In this document: positions 8,542-15,876 of the stretch, one piece after another
How positions within the stretch are numbered: position 1 is the stretch's first letter
Layout: each line of letters starts with the position of its first letter
Source: DASYKS01 sp031404815
Lineage (GTDB): Bacteria; Acidobacteriota; Thermoanaerobaculia; Multivoradales; UBA5704
Direction: 5' to 3'
DNA length: 64,000 nucleotides
Assembly: GCA_031404815.1 (NCBI GenBank)
Contig: JANNIH010000043.1
Span: 1-64,000, forward strand
Notes under the pieces: model-generated
Told to the model about the DNA's origin: nothing
The model's input: the letters and a program-made list of their open reading frames with translations, nothing else
The model's database searches: none
Position numbers and translations under genes: made by a program

Positions 8542-9165
8542 TTATGTCTCGTATTCCTCGAGCCAGGTACGGATCGCCTCGCCCAGATCGCCGAACGTGA
8601 GGTTCTCGGGATTGAGGCGGACTCGCAGGCAGAGATTCGGGAGGTCCCTTCGGAACTCGCGGTAGCGAGCGAAGATGTGGTCGCCTCCCGGCATCTTGAA
8701 ATTTCGCGACTCGAGTGAGAGCCAGTCCCGTACGCAGCCGATGGCTCGCCGTGGGCTCGAGGCGTGGTGGCGGATGTCCTGACCGGCGATGTCGGAGAGG
8801 AACTTCTGGTAGCGGAATCGGCTGCGATCCAGGATCAGCAGGCTCTTGGCCTGCCGGCGTTCGTCGGAGCCGAACCGTTTACAGCCGATGTCGAGTCCGA
8901 GCTCGAACGGCATGTTGAAACGCGGCAGGCCATAAGCTCCGGGCTGGGTACGCGAGAGGTCGTGAATCCCATAGCGGCAACCATTGATGATGTCTAGGAT
9001 CTTAGCCAAGCGGTAAGCGCCCGAGTTGCTCGCTTCGAGAGCGCACCGAGGATGAAAACCGGCGATCGAAACAGCGAATACGATCGCCTCGAAGAGTGGA
9101 TGATATTCGGTGTCGAATGGACAATTGATGAAAACGCAGCGATCAAAGTCGTCCGAATCGGCCAT
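8542..9165 (-). CDS. TIR-like small protein with an FELG motif, candidate nucleotide-hydrolysing effector
   Basis: 207 residues, cytoplasmic. The N-terminal V-F-I-N-C-P-F-D segment, a predicted alternating beta/alpha pattern, G-I-H-D-L-S-R, and R-F-N-M-P-F-E-L-G-L at about 83-92 resemble TIR-like domains, where the Glu of an N-x-x-F-E-L-G motif is catalytic in NAD hydrolysis. I do not recognise a named family, and the TIR link is by motif only. The start ATG has GGAGGTGGC directly upstream, and the gene follows the DUF2188 gene by 12 bases, so the two are probably one operon. The pair sits between LOG-tail copies in an accessory island, which suits a mobile defence module (inference). Confidence 0.6.
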   Translation of the reverse strand: MADSDDFDRCVFINCPFDTEYHPLFEAIVFAVSIAGFHPRCALEASNSGAYRLAKILDIINGCRYGIHDLSRTQPGAYGLPRFNMPFELGLDIGCKRFGSDERRQAKSLLILDRSRFRYQKFLSDIAGQDIRHHASSPRRAIGCVRDWLSLESRNFKMPGGDHIFARYREFRRDLPNLCLRVRLNPENLTFGDLGEAIRTWLEEYET

Positions 9166-9177
9166 GCCACCTCCGCC

Positions 9178-9474
9178 TTATTTGCTTCTCTTCTCAGCAG
9201 CCTGGCGGCCTCGTGCGTCTTGCAGCTCGCGGATCGCTTGGCGGAGCTCGTTGCGGTCGATGGTTGAGGGTACCGCCGGGCCCAGGAACGCTTGCCCGTT
9301 TCGGCCGTGGACCACCACGAGGGAGTCGCGATTCCCGGCGATCTCCCGTGCCCGATCGATCGCCTCCCTTTTGGATCGGAAGATCGCGGTGACCCGGGTG
9401 TTTCCCTCGGGGCGGATCGCCCAGCTCTTCCCGTGGGGAACGACATGCTGTCGAGAAAGTACTTTGGGCATCAT
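9178..9474 (-). CDS. DUF2188-family small protein
   Basis: 98 residues. It shows the DUF2188 pattern: H-V-V-P-H-G-K-x-W-A near the start, R-x-x-A-I-F-x-S-K-x-E-A-I-D-x-A-R-E-I-A in the middle, then a V-V-H-G-R-N-G-Q strand. The function of this family is unknown. The first of two adjacent ATGs (9474) is used because GGAGGA lies 7 bases before it. Only 12 bases separate its stop from the TIR-like gene, so they are likely co-transcribed and may act together, for example as regulator and effector (inference). Confidence 0.8.
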   Translation of the reverse strand: MMPKVLSRQHVVPHGKSWAIRPEGNTRVTAIFRSKREAIDRAREIAGNRDSLVVVHGRNGQAFLGPAVPSTIDRNELRQAIRELQDARGRQAAEKRSK

Positions 9475-9514
9475 CGCTGTTTCCTCCATCGACCGGCTAC
9501 CCATACGATCGGGG

Positions 9515-10084
9515 TTATTCTACACCGCTTCCCTTCGCGCCCAATAGCCGCCCGATCAGACTCTCCGCCTCCCGCTCCACCACCGCCATCGCCCGGTGCT
9601 CCGGTCGCACGAAGCCCTCCGCCACCAGATGGTCGAGGAAGGTGAGGAGGGGATCGAAGAAGCCCTCGAAGTTGAGCAGGCCGATCGGCTTGTGGTGGTA
9701 GCCGAGCTGTGCCCAGGTCCAGATCTCGAACCATTCGTCGAGCGTGCCCAGGCCGCCGGGTAGCGCGGCGAAGCCGTCGGACAGGTCGGCCATCCGGGCC
9801 TTACGCTCGTGCATGCTATCGACCAGGTAGAGTTCGGTGAGCCCGCCGTGGGCGACCTCCAGCTCGGCGAGGGAGCGGGGGATCACCCCGATCACCCGTC
9901 CGCCGGCCGCCAGAGCCCCGTCCGCCGCTGCGCCCATCAATCCGGTCCGGCCGCCACCGTAGACCAGTTCGATCCCCAGCTCGGCGACGGTCGAGCCGAA
10001 GTCGCGCGCTAGGGAGAGGTAGCCGTCGCACACCCTCGGGCTCGAACCGCAGAACAGGCAGATCCTCTTCATTTTCATTTTCAT
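9515..10084 (-). CDS. LOG-family protein (putative cytokinin riboside 5'-monophosphate phosphoribohydrolase)
   Basis: 189 residues, the usual length. Motifs: I-C-L-F-C-G-S-S at the N-terminus, V-Y-G-G-G-x-x-G-L-M-G for the nucleotide, and R with P-G-G-L-G-T-L-D-E as the catalytic signature. LOG proteins release the base from nucleoside 5'-monophosphates; some are called lysine decarboxylases in error. Three in-frame ATGs occur (MKMKMKR); the first (10084) has AAGGAG 6 bases upstream. The same 3' end is found twice more at 7785-8060 and 8402-8492, each next to foreign genes. It is divergent from the IPTL-CTERM gene. Confidence 0.9.
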   Translation of the reverse strand: MKMKMKRICLFCGSSPRVCDGYLSLARDFGSTVAELGIELVYGGGRTGLMGAAADGALAAGGRVIGVIPRSLAELEVAHGGLTELYLVDSMHERKARMADLSDGFAALPGGLGTLDEWFEIWTWAQLGYHHKPIGLLNFEGFFDPLLTFLDHLVAEGFVRPEHRAMAVVEREAESLIGRLLGAKGSGVE

Positions 10085-10247
10085 CTTCGTCTCCTTCTCC
10101 CTCTCTTCAGTGTACGAAATGGGTCGAACCGCGGCGCCGGTCGGGGTGCCGGCCGCTTGACCGCCCTGACCTCCGGCGCCCGGACCAACCCCATTCCTCC
10201 TCGGTGCTATGATGTTCACTCCTTTGGACTTGCACGAGGAAACCAAC

Positions 10248-12077
10248 GTGAAACGCACTCCCCGGATAGCGCTCTGGTCCTTCTCCCTTTGCCTGACCCT
10301 CGGTCTTTCTGTCGCCCTGCCGGGGATCGCCCAGAGCGACCTCGTTCTCGTGAAATCGACCAATGGCCAGGATGCGAACGTCGCTCCGGGCCCGGTGGTC
10401 GTGGTCGGCAGCGCGGTCACATGGACGTACGAGGTGACCAATTCCGGGGGGCGCGATCTGGAGAATGTTGCAATCACCGACGACCAGGGCGTAATTGTCA
10501 CCTGCCCTGCGACCACGCTCGGTGCGGGTGAATCGATGATCTGCACGGGCAACGGGGTGGCCGTCGTCGGGCAGTACACGAATCTCGGCACGGTGAATGC
10601 TACGGGGGTGGGCGGTGGCGGCGCGGCCTCGGCGTCCGATCCCAGCCACTACTTCGGCCAGGCGTCGGTCGCGGTGTCGATCGAGAAATCGACCAACGGC
10701 CAGGATGCCGATCTGCCGCCGGGTCCCGTGGTGGCGGTCGGCGCGGCGATCAGCTGGACCTACGTCGTCACCAACGTCGGGAGTCAACCACTGATCAACG
10801 TTGCGGTGAGCGACGACCAGGGGGTGGTCGTGACTTGCCCGCAGACCATCCTGGCGGTCGGCGAGTCGATGATCTGCACCGGAGCCGGGGTCGCGCAGGC
10901 GGGGCAGTACACCAACGTCGGCAACGTCCTCGCCGAGCTGCCGGGCGGGGGGATCGTCGCCGCGAGCGATGCCAGCCACTATTTTGGCCAGTCGCTGATC
11001 GCGGACTACGGCGACGCGCCCGACCCGACCTTCCCGACCACCATCGGCTCGCTCGGCGCCGTCCATGTCCTCGGCTCGGGGGTCTATCTGGGTGCCTGCG
11101 TCGATGCCGACCTCGACGGCCAGCCGACCGCCGACGCCCTCGGCGATGATCTCGCGGTCGGAACCGCCACCTTCGGCAGCTGCGCCACGGTGGGTGACGA
11201 CGAGGATGGCGTCACGTTCGGCGGGCCCATGGTGCAGGGGAGCGGTGTGAGTGTGAACGTGGTGGCCAACGAAGCCTGCACGCTCTCGGCGTGGATCGAC
11301 TTCAATCGCGATGGCGATTGGAACGACCCGGACGACGACCTGTTCGCGGGTGGCTTGGTGCTCAGTGCAGGTGCGAACCTACTGGCGGTCAACGTGCCGC
11401 TCGCGGCCTCGGCGGGCACGACCTTCGCCCGTTTCCGCTGCACCACCGACGGCGAGGTCTCAGCCACCGGCCGCGCGGAGGACGGCGAGGTCGAGGACTA
11501 TGCGGTCACGATCCAGCTCCGCCCTGCGGTCGGCGTTACCGCAACCAAGACGGCGGCGCTTGGCGTCGATCAAAACGGCAACGGCCAAGCCGATCCGGGT
11601 GACCGGCTCGCCTACACCGTGACGATCACCAACGGCGGACCGGCGGCGGCGCTTTCGGTGATCTTTTCCGATACGCCGGACGCCAACACCGCCCTTCTCG
11701 TCGGTTCGGTGACCACCACCCTCGGCACTATTACCACCGGCAACGGTCCAGGTGACATGACGATCGGGGTCGATCTCGGCACGCTCGCTTCGGGTGTCTC
11801 GGCGACGATCGGCTTCGTCGTGATGATCGATGATCCGCTCCAAAACGGCGTCACCTCGGTCTCGAACCAGGGTCTGTTTATCGGAGCGAACCTGGTCGCG
11901 ACGCCGACCGACGATCCGGGTGTGATTGGGACCCAAGCGACCGTGACGCCGGTCGTCCGCACGAGCGTCACCGAGATCCCGACCCTCGGCGGGTGGGGGC
12001 TGCTCGCGCTCGCCCTGCTGGTCGGCGGCGCCGGATGGTGGAGCGTGCGGCAGGCGCCGCGGGCTGTTCGGAGGTAA
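10248..12077 (+). CDS. Secreted DUF11-repeat protein with GEVEDY domain and IPTL-CTERM sorting signal
   Basis: 609 residues from a GTG with GAGGAA 6-7 bases upstream; an earlier ATG at 10209 would spoil the signal peptide. Order: signal peptide (about 1-29); two tandem DUF11-like repeats starting V-K-S-T-N-G-Q-D and E-K-S-T-N-G-Q-D; a GEVEDY-type domain with DFNRDGDW (a likely calcium loop) and GEVEDYAV; a third DUF11-like domain (A-T-K-T-A-A); then E-I-P-T-L-G-G-W-G-L at about 576, one hydrophobic helix and a basic tail. That tail is the IPTL-CTERM signal, handled by exosortase or archaeosortase-type machinery, which would lie elsewhere. A TATGAT at 10207-10212 could be the -10. Confidence 0.9.
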   Translation: MKRTPRIALWSFSLCLTLGLSVALPGIAQSDLVLVKSTNGQDANVAPGPVVVVGSAVTWTYEVTNSGGRDLENVAITDDQGVIVTCPATTLGAGESMICTGNGVAVVGQYTNLGTVNATGVGGGGAASASDPSHYFGQASVAVSIEKSTNGQDADLPPGPVVAVGAAISWTYVVTNVGSQPLINVAVSDDQGVVVTCPQTILAVGESMICTGAGVAQAGQYTNVGNVLAELPGGGIVAASDASHYFGQSLIADYGDAPDPTFPTTIGSLGAVHVLGSGVYLGACVDADLDGQPTADALGDDLAVGTATFGSCATVGDDEDGVTFGGPMVQGSGVSVNVVANEACTLSAWIDFNRDGDWNDPDDDLFAGGLVLSAGANLLAVNVPLAASAGTTFARFRCTTDGEVSATGRAEDGEVEDYAVTIQLRPAVGVTATKTAALGVDQNGNGQADPGDRLAYTVTITNGGPAAALSVIFSDTPDANTALLVGSVTTTLGTITTGNGPGDMTIGVDLGTLASGVSATIGFVVMIDDPLQNGVTSVSNQGLFIGANLVATPTDDPGVIGTQATVTPVVRTSVTEIPTLGGWGLLALALLVGGAGWWSVRQAPRAVRR

Positions 12078-12085
12078 GTCCGGGG

Positions 12086-12102
12086 GGAAGCTCGATGCTT
12101 CC
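12086..12102. terminator. Hairpin between convergent genes
   Basis: GGAAGC-TCGAT-GCTTCC lies in the 31-base gap between the convergent IPTL-CTERM and miaE genes. There is no T-run, so its terminator role is uncertain. Confidence 0.35.
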
Positions 12103-12108
12103 GCGCTC

Positions 12109-12762
12109 TCAGCCGTGGATCGCGGGGGCGGTCCCCAAACCGCGGGCGAGTTCGGCTTCGAATTCGCGCCAGCCCAAGAAGCGGGCGGCGAGAGTGTCGG
12201 GATCGACGTTTCGCCCGGCCAGTCGGTAGAACAGCTCCCAGTGGCGGCGCTCGGCGGGGCCGAGGTCGGCGAGCAGGCGTGCGACGTCAGGGTCTTCGAC
12301 CACTTCGGCGAGGCGGGTGAAGCGCTCGCAGCTGCGCGCCTCGACCAAGGCGCCGAACAAGAGGCGATCGACTTTCGTCCAGGGTTCGCGACCGAGCACG
12401 ATCCGCTCGCGCAGGCTCTGTGCCCACCGGTTCTTTCGCCGCCCGGAAAGCGGCCAGCCGCGCCGGGCGAGGATCGCGATCACCCGTCGGAAGTGCTGGA
12501 CCTCCTCGGCCGCGAGCGCCGCGGCGTGTTCGACCAGCTCGGCGTCTTCTGGGTAGTAACCGGCGAGCGAGAGCGCGTACATCGCGACCTGCTGCTCGCA
12601 GACCGCGTGATCGGCGAGCAGCTCGGGCAGGTTGGCCGCCGCGATCTCCGCCCAGGAGCGCGGCGTCTCGTGCAGCAAGGGGAGCGCGGCAAAGACCTCG
12701 TCGAAGCCCTCCGGCTCTTTGAGTTCGCGTCGTGGGTCGCGGGCTTCGTCAGGATGTGGCAT
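12109..12762 (-). CDS. miaE: MiaE-like tRNA-(ms2io6A) hydroxylase
   Basis: 217 residues. This is a ferritin-like di-iron protein: D-H-A-V-C-E-Q-Q near residue 50, A-E-E-V-Q-H-F (ExxH) near 85 and A-E-R-R-H-W-E-L-F (ExxH) near 175 supply the ligands, with S-C-E-R-F between. MiaE hydroxylates the isopentenyl group of 2-methylthio-N6-isopentenyl-A37 in tRNA using oxygen. I use the ATG at 12762 rather than a 35-codon upstream extension, which would cover the divergent promoter region. No Shine-Dalgarno precedes it, but TACAAT lies 9 bases upstream, pointing to a leaderless or near-leaderless mRNA. It is divergent from the ATP-grasp-like gene. Confidence 0.85.
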   Translation of the reverse strand: MPHPDEARDPRRELKEPEGFDEVFAALPLLHETPRSWAEIAAANLPELLADHAVCEQQVAMYALSLAGYYPEDAELVEHAAALAAEEVQHFRRVIAILARRGWPLSGRRKNRWAQSLRERIVLGREPWTKVDRLLFGALVEARSCERFTRLAEVVEDPDVARLLADLGPAERRHWELFYRLAGRNVDPDTLAARFLGWREFEAELARGLGTAPAIHG

Positions 12763-12771
12763 CAGGGCTGG

Positions 12772-12857
12772 ATTGTACCGCCGGTGCCGCCGCGAAACCG
12801 GTCCGGCCGAAGGACCGGTTCCCGAACGGTGCACGGCGAGGCGCCCTACGTTACAAT
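12772..12857. promoter_or_regulatory. Divergent promoter region with two TACAAT -10 hexamers
   Basis: TACAAT occurs on the minus strand at 12777-12772, 9 bases before the miaE ATG, and on the plus strand at 12852-12857, also 9 bases before the ATG at 12867. No clear -35 is seen for either. Neither gene has a Shine-Dalgarno. A palindrome ACCGGTCCGGCCGAAGGACCGGT-like segment lies between them at about 12797-12819. Confidence 0.5.
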
Positions 12858-12866
12858 CCCGCGCCA

Positions 12867-14063
12867 ATGATCCCCGAACTAAGGCGTGCCTACAACGCGC
12901 GGTTTACCGCAGAGAGCTACGCCCGGATCGGCGCCGCGCTCGACGGTGCCGCCGGTCACCACATCCCGTTTCGCATCTGCGAGACCCCGCTCTTCCTGTC
13001 GGAAGAGACCGCGCGCGAACTCGCCCGCGCGAGCCGCGAAATCCTGGCCCAGGTGACCACCCAGGAATACATCGCCGCGTCGGCCCGTGCGGTGCCCGAA
13101 GGGTCGTCGGTGCCCGGCTTTGCCGGCCCTCCCGTTTTCCTGCAATTCGATTTCGCGCTGGTCCGCGCCGAGGACGGGTCGATCGCACCGCGTCTGATCG
13201 AGCTGCAGGGCTTCCCCTCGCTCTACGGTTTCCAGTCGCTGCTCTCCCGGGTCTACCACCAAGAGCTCGCCATTCCGGACGGCTGGGTGCCTTATTTCGG
13301 CGGCCTCGACGAGGCGGGCTACGCCGCGCTGCTCCGCCGCGTGCTGGTGGGCGATGGCGATCCGGCCGAGACGGTGCTCTTGGAGATCGAGCCGCAGAAT
13401 CAGAAGACCCAGGTCGATTTCGTCTGGACCGAGAAGCTCACCGGCGTGCCGACGGTCGACCTGGCCGACGTGGTCGTCCGCGGCGACCGCGCCTTCTACC
13501 GAGATGCGCGGCAGGGCGGGCGGGAGACGCCGATTCGCCGGATCTACAACCGGGTGATCTTCGACGAGGCCGAGCGGCTCGGGCTTGAGCTGCCGCCCGT
13601 GTTTCGCCAACCGCTCGACGTTGAGTGGGTCGGCCACCCCGATTGGTTCTTCCGGATCAGCAAATTCTCGCTGCCGTTCATCAACAGCGTCTACTCGCCC
13701 CACTGCGGCTTCGTCTCCGACTTCGCCGAACCGCCGGCCGACCTCGAAAACTATGTGCTCAAGCCGCTGCGCTCGTTCGCGGGGCTCGGGGTCGAGCTCC
13801 ACGTCACGCGCGAGCGCCTCGCCCAGCTCGACCGCCCGGGGGACTACATCCTCCAGCGCAAGGTTGAGTACGCGGGAATTGTCGAGACCCCCGACATCCC
13901 GGCGCGCTGCGAGGTGCGGATGATGTACCTCTGGCTCCCCGAAGGGCCGCGCCTGGTCAACAACCTGGTCCGCATGACCAAAGGCGCGATGGTCGGCGTC
14001 GATTTCAACAGGGACAAGACCTGGGTCGGCGCCAGCATCGCGCTTCACCCGCCGGTGGAGTGA
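12867..14063 (+). CDS. Conserved protein of unknown function with an ATP-grasp-like C-terminal half
   Basis: 398 residues, no signal or membrane segment. The second half contains E-N-Y-V-L-K-P-L-R-S-F-A-G-L-G-V followed by Y-I-L-Q-R-K-V-E and E-V-R-M-M-Y-L-W, which is the order of lysine, glycine loop and strands in ATP-grasp ligases. R-L-I-E-L-Q-G-F-P-S-L-Y-G-F-Q and R-R-I-Y-N-R-V-I-F-D lie upstream. Substrates cannot be deduced. The ATG is chosen because the upstream extension covers the miaE promoter; TACAAT ends 9 bases before it, so the mRNA may be leaderless. It is convergent with the esterase gene, only 6 bases apart. Confidence 0.7.
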   Translation: MIPELRRAYNARFTAESYARIGAALDGAAGHHIPFRICETPLFLSEETARELARASREILAQVTTQEYIAASARAVPEGSSVPGFAGPPVFLQFDFALVRAEDGSIAPRLIELQGFPSLYGFQSLLSRVYHQELAIPDGWVPYFGGLDEAGYAALLRRVLVGDGDPAETVLLEIEPQNQKTQVDFVWTEKLTGVPTVDLADVVVRGDRAFYRDARQGGRETPIRRIYNRVIFDEAERLGLELPPVFRQPLDVEWVGHPDWFFRISKFSLPFINSVYSPHCGFVSDFAEPPADLENYVLKPLRSFAGLGVELHVTRERLAQLDRPGDYILQRKVEYAGIVETPDIPARCEVRMMYLWLPEGPRLVNNLVRMTKGAMVGVDFNRDKTWVGASIALHPPVE

Positions 14064-14069
14064 CGCGCG

Positions 14070-14969
14070 CTACCGATAGAGAAACCGCAGCGCCGCCGGA
14101 AACCGCCGTCGCCAGCTTTGCTCGCTGTGGAGCCCTTTGGGGTCGGTGCGGAAGCGGAGGTGGAGGTCGCCGTAGCCGCGGGCGGCCAAGTGGCCGGCGA
14201 GCCGGGCGACGAGCGGTAGGAGGGTGCCGCGACCCTCGCGCATGCCGGAGTCGAGGTAGATGCGCGAGTAGGGTGGGCGGGGCTGGTCGTTGATCCAATC
14301 GAGAATCTCGCCGTCGCCGATCCAGAACGACGGCGACATGACCAACGCGCCGCCCAGCTCTTCAGGGCGCCGAAAATGGGCGTAGGTGGCGGCGAGCCCA
14401 CCCATCGATGACCCGCCGACCGCCGAACCGGCGGGTCCTTCGATCAGCGGCAGCCGCTTTGCGAGCGCCGGCTTGAGCGTTCCGAACAGCCAATCGAGAA
14501 GCGTATCGAGCCGGCCTGGATACCCTTGCACCGGGAACGGCGACAGCTCGCGAATGCGTTCCGCTCCGCCGTGATCGATGCCCACCAACACCGGCGCGAG
14601 CTTGCCCGCGCGGGCAAGCCGTTCGGCCGCCTCGTGGGCGTACCAGCCGCCGGCATACGACGGCTCGTCGTCGAAGACATTTTGGCCGTCGAACAGGAAA
14701 AGGGTGAAACGGGGCACCGCCGGGTCGAAGTCGGCCGGCACATAGAGCCGCACCCGCCGCGGCACGAGCCCGGGCGCGGCGAACGGACCGAGCACCTGGA
14801 TCGTGCCGGGGGTCAGCTCCGGCCAGTGGTCCGCGCCGGGAGCGGAGGGGAACTCCGGTTCCCGTTCGGCGAGCGGTGCTGCGGCCAGCCCCGGCTTGCG
14901 GTCGGTCCCTGCCCCGGCTTCTTCGGTGCGGATCAGCTCTTCTAGCGTTGCCTCTTCGAGCTCGTGCAA
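14070..14969 (-). CDS. Putative alpha/beta-hydrolase esterase (Fes/esterase D-like)
   Basis: About 299 residues from a TTG; the frame stays open further upstream (D-N-I-A-L-L-D-S-K ...) without an ATG, so the true start is uncertain and may be up to 30 codons earlier. The core shows L-F-L-F-D-G-Q-N-V-F-D-D, V-G-I-D-H-G-G and the nucleophile elbow G-G-S-S-M-G-G, with S-P-S-F-W after it and a possible His late in the chain (G-L-H-S-E). This arrangement fits the putative esterase family that includes enterochelin esterase and carbohydrate esterase 1 proteins. No signal peptide is evident. Substrate unknown. Confidence 0.75.
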   Translation of the reverse strand: MHELEEATLEELIRTEEAGAGTDRKPGLAAAPLAEREPEFPSAPGADHWPELTPGTIQVLGPFAAPGLVPRRVRLYVPADFDPAVPRFTLFLFDGQNVFDDEPSYAGGWYAHEAAERLARAGKLAPVLVGIDHGGAERIRELSPFPVQGYPGRLDTLLDWLFGTLKPALAKRLPLIEGPAGSAVGGSSMGGLAATYAHFRRPEELGGALVMSPSFWIGDGEILDWINDQPRPPYSRIYLDSGMREGRGTLLPLVARLAGHLAARGYGDLHLRFRTDPKGLHSEQSWRRRFPAALRFLYR

Positions 14970-15073
14970 ACGGATCCGCCTCTCGCGATTTGGGTAGTCC
15001 TGCGCCTTCGGTTCCCTGGCCTTCGAGTCTAGCAGGGCGATGTTGTCCGCTTGAGCCCCGCGGCCGAAATCTG

Positions 15074-15079
15074 TACCCT
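15074..15079 (+). promoter_or_regulatory. -10-like hexamer 9 bases before the methyltransferase start
   Basis: TACCCT ends 9 bases before the ATG at 15089, the same spacing as at miaE and the ATP-grasp-like gene; no Shine-Dalgarno is present. Confidence 0.35.
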
Positions 15080-15088
15080 CGGGACCTC

Positions 15089-15823
15089 ATGCCCGCCTCT
15101 CCACTCCGTCGCGCTTCGAACGCTCTGCGCCGCGTAGCCGCAGGGTTGCCCGCGCGCGGCGTCGTGTCGCCCGAGGTGGCGGACGATCTGTTCCAGGCGC
15201 ACCTGGCGCTCTATCTGTTCGCTGCGCGCTACGCGGTCGGCCGCCGGGTGCTCGATCTCGGTTGCGGCACCGGCTACGGCGCGGCACGGTTGGTGGCGTC
15301 CGGTGCGGCCTCGGTCGTCGGCCTCGACGTGGACCAACAGCTGATTCGCTATGCGCGCAAGCGGTTCGCCGGTCCGTCGGTGCGGTTCGTGGTGGCGCGG
15401 GCCGAGGCGCTCGGCGGCGATCTCGGCCTGTTCGATACAGTGGTCGCGGCCAACCTGCTCGCGCACCTGGACCAGCCCGCGCTCGCGATCGATCAGGCGT
15501 CGCGCCATCTTCAGCCAGAGGGAACGTTGATCGCATCGGTGCCACCGATCGCCGACGATCGCGCGATGGAGGCGCACCGGGCGGCGGGGGGGCACCGGTC
15601 GAGCCTCTATCTCTGGGATTGGGAGACGCAGCTCAAACGACGCTTTCACGACCTCGCGCTGTTCCGCCTCGCGCCGCCCTCGGGAGCTGCGATCGACTTG
15701 GCCGATTCGTCGCCGTCTCGGCTGTCCGCCGCCGATTTTCGCGCCGAAGAGATCGCTCTGGCCCGTTCGCGCGAGGCCGGGAGCCTGGCCGCCATCTTCG
15801 TGGCCTCCCGGCCTCGGTTGTAG
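15089..15823 (+). CDS. Class I SAM-dependent methyltransferase
   Basis: 244 residues. SAM motif I is R-V-L-D-L-G-C-G-T-G-Y-G-A at about residues 54-66, motif II acidic V-V-G-L-D-V-D at about 77, and a motif IV/V region F-D-T-V-V-A-A-N-L-L-A-H-L, then a post-motif E-G-T-L-I-A-S-V-P-P. It is of the small-molecule type (Methyltransf_11/25-like); the substrate is unknown. It starts 120 bases from the divergent esterase gene and faces the VPS10-type gene. Ends with S-R-P-R-L and TAG. Confidence 0.85.
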   Translation: MPASPLRRASNALRRVAAGLPARGVVSPEVADDLFQAHLALYLFAARYAVGRRVLDLGCGTGYGAARLVASGAASVVGLDVDQQLIRYARKRFAGPSVRFVVARAEALGGDLGLFDTVVAANLLAHLDQPALAIDQASRHLQPEGTLIASVPPIADDRAMEAHRAAGGHRSSLYLWDWETQLKRRFHDLALFRLAPPSGAAIDLADSSPSRLSAADFRAEEIALARSREAGSLAAIFVASRPRL

Positions 15824-15854
15824 CGGTCGATTTCGGTCCGAGCCCGACCAACAC

Positions 15855-15876
15855 GGGCGCACACGTAGGTGCGCCC
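15855..15876. terminator. GC-rich hairpin between convergent genes (REP-like)
   Basis: GGGCGCAC-ACGTAG-GTGCGCCC forms an 8-bp stem in the 53-base gap between two convergent genes. There is no T-run. The sequence resembles dispersed intergenic palindromes seen in many genomes. Confidence 0.5.

Noticed and set aside
10107..11066. 319-codon minus-strand frame and in-frame extension of the LOG gene to 10591
   Set aside because: Both run antisense to the IPTL-CTERM gene; the LOG gene has a convincing ribosome site at 10084.
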